Shown here piece by piece: positions 57,936 through 64,000 of a DNA stretch of 64,000 bases. This DNA is from Fen-1362 sp049516395 (GTDB lineage: Bacteria; Planctomycetota; Phycisphaerae; Sedimentisphaerales; Anaerobacaceae). Each line of letters opens with the position of its first letter. Position 1 is the stretch's first letter. The notes under the pieces are model-generated. The model saw only the letters and a program-made list of their open reading frames with translations. It was not told the DNA's origin and ran no database searches. The stretch lies in assembly GCA_049516395.1 (NCBI GenBank), contig JBEKTD010000004.1, forward strand, positions 186,001-250,000, given 5' to 3'. The translations under genes were made by a program, and so were the position numbers.

Positions 57936-60887
57936 TCAGGTCCTTTTTTTCTCGTGACGACGGGTAATATCCTCAATGGCAAGCAAAATTCTCTGCGTAT
58001 CCTGGTTCTCCTGCAAGATATGCCGGCCGTTGAGAAGCATGACTCTGCGCCCAACCCCTGGGAAATCGTGGGTAACCTTAAAGTTTTTGAACTGCCTATC
58101 TTCAGGCAAAATCCGCTCCAAAAGCTCTCGCAATCGCGGAATATTCCACTGACCGTCCCCAAGTTCGTAAATCGGTTTCTGCTCGATATTCTCGCGATTG
58201 ACCTTGAAAGTTTCGTAAAAAGGCCTGTTTGCCGACATAACGCGAAGACCCTCATCCAGAACCACCAGCGGCTCCCGAACAGTATCCAAAATGGCCTGTG
58301 TATAAACCTGTGCTGCCTTTGCGGTGACTTCACGTTCCTTCGACTTATTTTGAGCCGTGATGTCAATAAAGGTAACTACCACGCCGTCAACAGCATTTTC
58401 AGCCGTTCGGTATGGAAGAATCCGCATAATGTACGACCCGCCTTCCCTGGTCTGCAGCTCTCTCTCTATGCGTCCGAGTTTATCGATAACCTGCTTGATA
58501 TCTTCAAGAAAGCCATCGTATGCCAGGTTATGAACAATATCACTGATTGGCCTGCCCGCATCGCTATCGATGATTTTGAAAAAGGAACGTGTTGCCGGCG
58601 TAAAACGTTTGATTCTAAGATTATTGTCGAGAAATAACGTTCCTATATCAGTGCTGCCAAGCAGATTGCTCAGGTCGTTGTTGGTGTTTGACAATTCCTC
58701 AACCTTCTCCTGAAGCTCCGAGTTCATTGTCTGCAGCTCCTCGTTGGTTGATTGCAGCTCCTCTCTCGACGTGTCCAGCTCCTCGTTTGTGCTTTGCAAT
58801 TCCTCGTTCGTTGACTGCAGCTCTTCATTAGAGGTCTCCATCTCTTCTATTGTTGTCTGAAGACACTCTTTTGTGGATTGCAATTCCTGTTCGAGAGCTT
58901 CTTCCCTCGGCTCAACGTCATTGCTCACCACAGTTTTCTTCTTTTTCTTACCGGACAGTTTGTCCACAGGTTTTTTGCTCTCAAATACAACCATCAACAA
59001 GCCGCTCATAGCCGCCGGTTCGGTAATAGGCCTGACTATGAGGTTTATCGTTAGAAGACCACCGCTATGTCTTATTTTCACTCCTTCACAAACAATCGTC
59101 TTTTTCTGTGTGCCTGCCTTATGGAGCATTGTGCTCAACTTGTAGCGCAGCTCGTCGCGAGCCATCTTTAAGACATTGAAAGTCGGTTCGCCCACAGGCG
59201 GTAACAAGTACATCTCCGTCCTGCCGTTAAAATAAACGATGTTATATTTCTTGTCCACCAGAACACACGGCGGCGCATAACTCTGGAGAATTGTCCTTTC
59301 GGCTAATTTCTTAATATCTGCTCCCCTTGTGTCATGCCCTTCATCCTTGAAGTTATCGAATACTGCAAGAGGATGTACCATATGCGTTCTGGGAACAGTC
59401 CCTTTGTGTCTGAAGATTCTCCACTTGGCATTTATCGGCTCAAATCTTTCTGTAAGATTTCCGATGGTCTCGGATGTGCCCAGGAACAAGACCCCTTCCT
59501 GATTCAACGTGTAATCGAACAGCCGCAATATCTTTCTTTGAAGCAAAGCGTCCATATAAATAAGAACATTCCTGCATGATACCATGTCTAATTTTGAAAA
59601 AGGCGGGTCCCTGGCAAGGTCATGAGCAGCAAAGACAACCATTTCCCGAATCTGTTTCTTCATCTTGAAACCGGCATCCTCTTTTACAAAGAAACGCTGC
59701 AGTCGCTCCGCTGAAACATCTGCGGCAATACTTTCAGGGTATAATCCTGTCCGTGCGCGTTCAATTCCTTCAGAGTCCAGGTCCGTGGCGAAAATCTGAA
59801 CTTCCAGCCGCTTTTTCAGGTTCGTCATGGCTTCGGCCAGCAGTATCACCATGGAATACGCTTCTTCACCCGTCCCGCACCCCGCAACCCATACTCGCAC
59901 CGAATCTCCATCCTGCTTTGATTTGAGCAACCCCGGCAGCACCTTTCGACCAAGAATCTCAAACGCCTCTGTGTCTCTGAAGAAACTCGTTACCGTGATG
60001 AGCATGTCTTTGTACAGGGCAATAATCTCGTCCGGTTTTTGCTCAAGATAATGAACGTACTCTGATATCTGGTCAATGTGGTTTAGGGCCATTCGCCTCT
60101 CAGTCCGGCGCAGAATCGTACTCTGCTTGTAATTCGAAAAATCATGCCCCGTTTTCGATCTAATCATGAAGAATATCTTTCTCATATAGTCGCCAAGCTG
60201 CTTTTTATCCGTCCTGACCTGCTTACCCCCAACATACGGATGCTGCGAGTATTTCATCAGCTCAACGCCCATTCTCTCAACAGGCAAAACAAAGTCCACC
60301 AGCCCCGTATCTATCGCGTTTCGCGGCATGCCGTCAAACTTGGCCTGCCTCTCATCCTGAGCCAGCGCAAGACCGCCCTTGCCTTTCACCTCCTTCAACC
60401 CCCAAGTCCCGTCCGACCCGGTTCCCGAGAGGATAATACAGATTGCTTTTTCGCCCTTGTCCTCCGCGAGAGAGCGCAGAAAATAATTGATAGGCATCCT
60501 CACCCCATGGGGTTCCTTTGGCTCCATCAGGCATAGCTTGCCGTTCATTATCACAACGTGCTTATCGGGTGGGTTCAGGTAGATATGGTTCGGCTTAACT
60601 TTAATCCCATCTTCGATATTCAGGACTTGCATTTCCGTGTACCGTCTCATAAGCGAGTCCATCGCGCTAATATGCTGAGGAGCCAAATGCTGGATAATAA
60701 CAAACGCCATCCCGCTATTCGACGGCATGTGCCGGAAAAATCCATCGAGCGCCTCCAGCCCGCCCGCCGACGCTCCTATGCCAACAATCGGAAATACTCC
60801 CTTTTCTCTTCGCGACCCGTATTCCGGCGAACTCGCAGGCCTTTCAGCCCTGAGACCTTCCTTTCTCCGACTTGCCTTCCTTGCCAT
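57936..60887 (-). CDS. CheB-CheR-PAS fusion protein
   Basis: 983 residues. CheB methylesterase at about 30-215 has the catalytic triad (Ser in GIGASAGGLEAL, His in IQHLAPQH, Asp in LSGTGSDGTWGL) but no receiver. CheR methyltransferase at 230-500 has YKQSTILRRTERRMALN, the SAM loop VWVAGCGTGEEAYS, and a conserved RNVLIYMD. A PAS domain (about 530-640), a coiled coil with repeated LQSTNEE units (about 665-745), and two more PAS domains follow (to 975). Both enzymatic halves look intact. It is the first gene of the relay operon. Fused CheB-CheR is often linked to kinases rather than classical chemotaxis, and no receptor gene is here. Confidence 0.93.
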   Translation of the reverse strand: MARKASRRKEGLRAERPASSPEYGSRREKGVFPIVGIGASAGGLEALDGFFRHMPSNSGMAFVIIQHLAPQHISAMDSLMRRYTEMQVLNIEDGIKVKPNHIYLNPPDKHVVIMNGKLCLMEPKEPHGVRMPINYFLRSLAEDKGEKAICIILSGTGSDGTWGLKEVKGKGGLALAQDERQAKFDGMPRNAIDTGLVDFVLPVERMGVELMKYSQHPYVGGKQVRTDKKQLGDYMRKIFFMIRSKTGHDFSNYKQSTILRRTERRMALNHIDQISEYVHYLEQKPDEIIALYKDMLITVTSFFRDTEAFEILGRKVLPGLLKSKQDGDSVRVWVAGCGTGEEAYSMVILLAEAMTNLKKRLEVQIFATDLDSEGIERARTGLYPESIAADVSAERLQRFFVKEDAGFKMKKQIREMVVFAAHDLARDPPFSKLDMVSCRNVLIYMDALLQRKILRLFDYTLNQEGVLFLGTSETIGNLTERFEPINAKWRIFRHKGTVPRTHMVHPLAVFDNFKDEGHDTRGADIKKLAERTILQSYAPPCVLVDKKYNIVYFNGRTEMYLLPPVGEPTFNVLKMARDELRYKLSTMLHKAGTQKKTIVCEGVKIRHSGGLLTINLIVRPITEPAAMSGLLMVVFESKKPVDKLSGKKKKKTVVSNDVEPREEALEQELQSTKECLQTTIEEMETSNEELQSTNEELQSTNEELDTSREELQSTNEELQTMNSELQEKVEELSNTNNDLSNLLGSTDIGTLFLDNNLRIKRFTPATRSFFKIIDSDAGRPISDIVHNLAYDGFLEDIKQVIDKLGRIERELQTREGGSYIMRILPYRTAENAVDGVVVTFIDITAQNKSKEREVTAKAAQVYTQAILDTVREPLVVLDEGLRVMSANRPFYETFKVNRENIEQKPIYELGDGQWNIPRLRELLERILPEDRQFKNFKVTHDFPGVGRRVMLLNGRHILQENQDTQRILLAIEDITRRHEKKRT

Positions 60888-61259
60888 CTTCTCACCTTTC
60901 TCTCGTTTGCCCGCTACGCCATTCGCTCCCTATCGCCAGCCACGCCAGCCGATTTGCCGGCCTCAAATCGCCTGTCTATGTATTCCATCCCTGTCGGGCA
61001 AACAAAAAGGTCTTTCCTCGCCGTGCCACCACTTGTCGCACGCCAGATGAGCGTGCTTAAATTTCGCATATATCCCGTCACCTGTTTTCCCTCTACGATA
61101 TCGAAAACAATTCTAACCCAAAGGCGGAGAGTGTCCAGCAAAATCTCGGTAAATATGTAAAAAAACAACACTTCTTGTTAATTGCCTGTGTTGCAGTTGG
61201 AAATAAAGCTCAGGCGAGCTTTTTATCGAGGATTTCCGCCGCCACTACTGAAAGCCAAC
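60888..61259. other. Intergenic gap with one dubious small frame
   Basis: This is the leader of the CheB-CheR operon. A GTG-started minus frame (60914-61171, 85 codons) begins with a hydrophobic stretch but has a weak ribosome site and no recognised homology; it could be a small membrane protein but is not supported. A hairpin terminator lies at 61205-61224. Confidence 0.4.
61205..61224. terminator. Intrinsic terminator downstream of the URO-D-like gene
   Basis: AAAGCTC (61205-61211) pairs with GAGCTTT (61216-61222) around AGGC, with T-rich sequence on both sides, so it can work in both directions. It lies 36 bases after the stop of the gene at 61260. Confidence 0.6.
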
Positions 61260-62486
61260 TTATATAGCTTCCGCTGCGGCATCATACATCGCTATTACCT
61301 TCTCCGGCGGAATCTCAGCGGTTATGTTGTGAATGTTGTTGAAGATATAGCCGCCGCCATCGCCAAGGCAGCTCACAACCGCCCGGACCTCCGCCTGAAT
61401 TTCTTTCACCGTTCCCATCGGCAACGTCGCCTGTGCGTTCACGCCTCCGCCCCACAGGGCAATACGCCCGCGGCATTTGTTTTTCCATTGTCCGTACGTA
61501 TGCTTTCCTGCCGACCACTGAACAGGATTCAAAATATCGAAACCAGCTTCGATAATCAAATCAATAAGGGGGTAAACAGCCCCGCAATTGTGCATGAAAA
61601 TTTTTACGCCCGGCGCAATCCGCCGACATTCGTCATTTACCCTGCGCATATAAGGTAGGAACAGATTGCGGAAAACATCCGGAGACGCTATCAGGGAATT
61701 TTGTGTGCCCCAGTCATCTGCCGACATCATAACGATATCTACACTATCCTTGATTGCCGGCAGCAATCTCCGTATCCGCTCCACCCCGTAATCTGTTATC
61801 AATTCATGCAGGGCGGCTACGTAGTTCGGTTCCGTTATACATAGAACCGGGAAAATGCCAATCCCGCCTCGCCAGATAATTCCTATGTCGTTGCTTATCC
61901 ACTTTGCCAGAAATACCGCCCGGTCCGTTGATTCGCGAACCTTTCTGCAATATGCGGCGAAATCGCCAATTTGCCCGTCGGTCAGTTGCTGTTCCTCCAG
62001 TTGTTTTCTAACGATATTCAAATCATCCTTCGGGATTTCTCCGTCATAGTCAATCGGTTGTCCCCCATGTTCCTCATCGAATACAAATGAGGTTGGCGGC
62101 ATTTTCAAATCTCGCCCTTCACAAAAGCAGCGAATTGTCCCGTCTTGCTCCTCTTTGAAGATGCTCCGCTGTCTTACCAGGGCAGGCAACCTGCCGGCAA
62201 AATCATATTCCTCCCATTTCTGCGGCTCATCGAAGGCGTTGGTTACGTCGTTATCAATAGCGACCACATCACAGCCAAGCGAATCAAGCACGTCGGTATC
62301 CGGAAGAGCAAGCATTTGCCAGACATCGTGAATTTTAGGCCTGCGAGCAGGCAGCCCCAGTGCCTCAACAAGTTTTGGATACGCGAAAGCGCTGATGCCC
62401 GTCGAACGCATACCGCCCAGGTCTTTAGGCAGCCGGTCGGGCCTGTTGAAATTGAGTGCCGCGACTACTCTTTCACGTGATTTCAT
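61260..62486 (-). CDS. Uroporphyrinogen decarboxylase-fold protein (MtaA/CmuA-like)
   Basis: 408 residues from ATG 62486 (GGAAG upstream), overlapping the gatB stop by 14 bases. The opening MKSRERVVAALNFNRPDRLP and later HNCGAVYPLIDLIIEAGFDILNPVQ belong to the URO-D superfamily branch of corrinoid-linked methyltransferases and relatives rather than HemE, whose substrate Arg-rich N-terminus is absent. The His-Cys pair in MHNCGAV suits a zinc-binding methyltransferase. No corrinoid protein is encoded nearby, so the methyl donor and acceptor are unknown. Confidence 0.78.
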   Translation of the reverse strand: MKSRERVVAALNFNRPDRLPKDLGGMRSTGISAFAYPKLVEALGLPARRPKIHDVWQMLALPDTDVLDSLGCDVVAIDNDVTNAFDEPQKWEEYDFAGRLPALVRQRSIFKEEQDGTIRCFCEGRDLKMPPTSFVFDEEHGGQPIDYDGEIPKDDLNIVRKQLEEQQLTDGQIGDFAAYCRKVRESTDRAVFLAKWISNDIGIIWRGGIGIFPVLCITEPNYVAALHELITDYGVERIRRLLPAIKDSVDIVMMSADDWGTQNSLIASPDVFRNLFLPYMRRVNDECRRIAPGVKIFMHNCGAVYPLIDLIIEAGFDILNPVQWSAGKHTYGQWKNKCRGRIALWGGGVNAQATLPMGTVKEIQAEVRAVVSCLGDGGGYIFNNIHNITAEIPPEKVIAMYDAAAEAI

Positions 62487-63948
62487 TGCCAAGCTTCCTG
62501 TCGAGAATTTCGGAAGCCACTTTGGGGTTTGCCCTGCCTTTTGTTTTTTGCATTATCTGGCCAAGCAGGAAGCCCTTTGCCTTGCCGCTTTTTTTCCCGC
62601 CTTCTTTGAAATCCGCGACTGCCTGCGAGTTGCTTTTGAGCACCTCGTCAACGATTGCCTCAAGTTCGCCCGCGTCGCTTTTCTGAATCAGGTTCAGTTG
62701 TTCAGCAAGTTCTCGCGGGGCTTTGCTTGTTTTAACCATTTCTTCTAATATGGAATTTGCGGCTGTTGCGCTGATTTCGCCTGTTTGCGCCATTTGGGCA
62801 AGCTGGGCGACATCCGCGGCCTTCGGACCAAGTTCTGTGATAGCGCATCCGCGGGCATTTGCCAATTTTAATCCTACCTGTGTCAGCAGATTACACACGC
62901 GTTTTGGTTCGCCACCTTCTTTCACCACCGACTCGAAGAAATCAGAGGTCGTGCGATCGATTGTCACGATACCTGCGTCATACCAACTCAAGCCATAATC
63001 TTTTATATATCTCGCCCATCTCTTCGCTGGCAACTCGCAAAGCCGGGATTTAATTTCGTTAAGCCACTGCTCATTGACCCGCACAGGCACCAAATCCGGG
63101 TCGGGGAAATATCGATAATCGTGTGCCTCTTCTTTTTCTCTTTGCAGGACCGTAACTTCCTTCGCGTCGTCCCAGCCGCGTGTGCTCTTGTTGCCCATCT
63201 CCATTGTTTCGCCGGTTTCGAGGAACCGGTCGAGCTGTCTGCCGATTTCATAGTTGATGCTGTTTTCCAGCGCCCTGAAGCTGTTGAGATTCTTCACTTC
63301 TACGATTGGCGTTTTGAATTGCTGGCCTGTGCGATTGATTACGAGATTCACATTTGGCTCGAAACGCATATGCCCTTTTTGCATATCAGCTTGTGAGACA
63401 CCTAAGTATCTAACTATCTTCCGTAATTCCTCTGCCAATTCACGCACTTCGACCGCACTGTTCATATCGGGCTCAGTGACAATCTCCATAAGCGGCGTTC
63501 CAGCCCGGTTCAAGTCCACCTGCGAAAAATTCCCCGCCGTATGCAGATTCTTTCCCGCATCTTCTTCTAAATGCACACGCCTTATTCTGATTTTTTTGAA
63601 TTCGCCGGTTTGCGTTGGTATCTCGATATAGCCGTTTAACGCCAGCGGCAAATCATACTGGCTTATCTGGTAATTTTTTGGCAAATCCGGGTAGTAGTAT
63701 CCTTTGCGGTCCCATTTGGTGAAAGACGGAATCTGACAATTAAGCGCAAGTCCAGCCAGTATCGAAAATTCCACCGCTTGCTTATTCATAACGGGCAGCG
63801 ACCCGGGCATACCGAGGCACACGGGGCATACCCTGCTGTTCGGCTCTGCGCCGAAAGCGAGCTCGCAGCCGCAGAACATCTTCGTCCGCGTGTAAAGCTG
63901 CACGTGAATCTCCAAACCCACCAAAACTTCGTAATCTACGTTAGCCAT
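62473..63948 (-). CDS. gatB: Aspartyl/glutamyl-tRNA amidotransferase subunit B
   Basis: GatB, with GatA and GatC, converts misacylated Glu-tRNA(Gln) or Asp-tRNA(Asn) to Gln- or Asn-tRNA. 491 residues: VGLEIHVQLYTRTKMFCGC (1-30), zinc ligands CPVCLGMPGSLP, PSFTKWDRKGYYYPDLPKNYQISQ-type block, HLEEDAGK, and a C-terminal helical domain and YqeY-like tail. It is complete. The URO-D-like gene follows on the same strand and overlaps it. Confidence 0.97.
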   Translation of the reverse strand: MANVDYEVLVGLEIHVQLYTRTKMFCGCELAFGAEPNSRVCPVCLGMPGSLPVMNKQAVEFSILAGLALNCQIPSFTKWDRKGYYYPDLPKNYQISQYDLPLALNGYIEIPTQTGEFKKIRIRRVHLEEDAGKNLHTAGNFSQVDLNRAGTPLMEIVTEPDMNSAVEVRELAEELRKIVRYLGVSQADMQKGHMRFEPNVNLVINRTGQQFKTPIVEVKNLNSFRALENSINYEIGRQLDRFLETGETMEMGNKSTRGWDDAKEVTVLQREKEEAHDYRYFPDPDLVPVRVNEQWLNEIKSRLCELPAKRWARYIKDYGLSWYDAGIVTIDRTTSDFFESVVKEGGEPKRVCNLLTQVGLKLANARGCAITELGPKAADVAQLAQMAQTGEISATAANSILEEMVKTSKAPRELAEQLNLIQKSDAGELEAIVDEVLKSNSQAVADFKEGGKKSGKAKGFLLGQIMQKTKGRANPKVASEILDRKLGNEIT

Positions 63949-64000
63949 TTAAATTAACCACGAATTAACACGAATTCAACCGATTAATTTCCTTTTTTAC
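63949..64000. repeat. Short repeat fragment at the right edge
   Basis: AATTAACCACGAATTAACAC (from 63953) is a word of the same low-complexity intergenic type as the fragments near 7843-7910. The window ends within it. Confidence 0.35.

Noticed and set aside
60914..61171. An 85-codon GTG-started frame upstream of the CheB-CheR gene
   Set aside because: It has a plausible hydrophobic start but a weak ribosome site and no recognisable sequence, and it could be chance.
1..64000. CRISPR arrays, insertion sequences and integrase genes
   Set aside because: No regularly spaced direct repeats and no transposase or integrase-like protein were seen; repeats present are short, imperfect and dispersed.

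Overview
The window reads as a chromosomal segment of a Gram-negative planctomycete, most likely class Phycisphaerae near the Sedimentisphaerales. This rests on protein character only: a GH3 enzyme with a C-terminal dockerin-like tail, a rhomboid with a C-terminal zinc ribbon, a PadR/permease-prefix-like pair, planctomycete-style secreted proteins of unknown function, and a full lipid A/heptose gene set. No rRNA is present to fix the taxonomy.

Layout. 1-835 is AT-rich and non-coding, with iteron-like GTCCAGGAT repeats and a perfect 13-bp inverted repeat. It abuts a tRNA-His gene broken exactly in its T loop, so it looks like the end of an integrated element or an assembly seam. 1-12 kb holds small accessory genes (membrane peptide, cupin, frameshifted GNAT, lipoprotein), a secreted GH3 glucosidase, pyruvate phosphate dikinase, an MscS channel, a rhomboid interrupted by a stop codon, and a HEAT-repeat lipoprotein. 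12-22 kb holds a GlpM-like membrane protein, a lipid kinase, HflX, ribosomal protein S21, a PadR regulator with its membrane partner, PgsA, RimO, and thiC behind a TPP riboswitch with a terminator-type expression platform.

22-36 kb carries a Tat-exported phosphoesterase fused to a CuA-type cupredoxin, the LptF/LptG permease pair, a trypsin-like protease with a large secreted partner, EF-P with an unusual tip, HisG, an HhH-GPD protein, and the nusA-infB-rbfA operon. That operon is preceded by a structured leader that ends in an intrinsic terminator and contains an AUG-UAG start-stop element. 36-40 kb is a kinase-FIST-PAS signalling cassette followed by a histidine kinase remnant. 41-54 kb runs mostly on the plus strand: pyrF, murD, PilZ, (tRNA-Lys on minus), isocitrate dehydrogenase, lepB, then lpxK-hldE-gmhA-gmhB-heptosyltransferase-WaaP-like kinase-GT4-plsY, a lipid A/inner-core and phospholipid block. 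54-61 kb is a three-gene relay (CheB-CheR-PAS fusion, multi-PAS NarX-type kinase, NarL-type regulator). The window ends with a URO-D-fold protein and gatB.

Most intergenic gaps contain fragments of dispersed repeat families (GATTGCGGATTG, CCTTCGACTTCGCTCAGGACA, CATTGCGAGGAGCGAAGC, CGCTATACGCT), and several promoters with near-consensus -35/-10 boxes are readable. No CRISPR array, transposase or integrase gene is visible.
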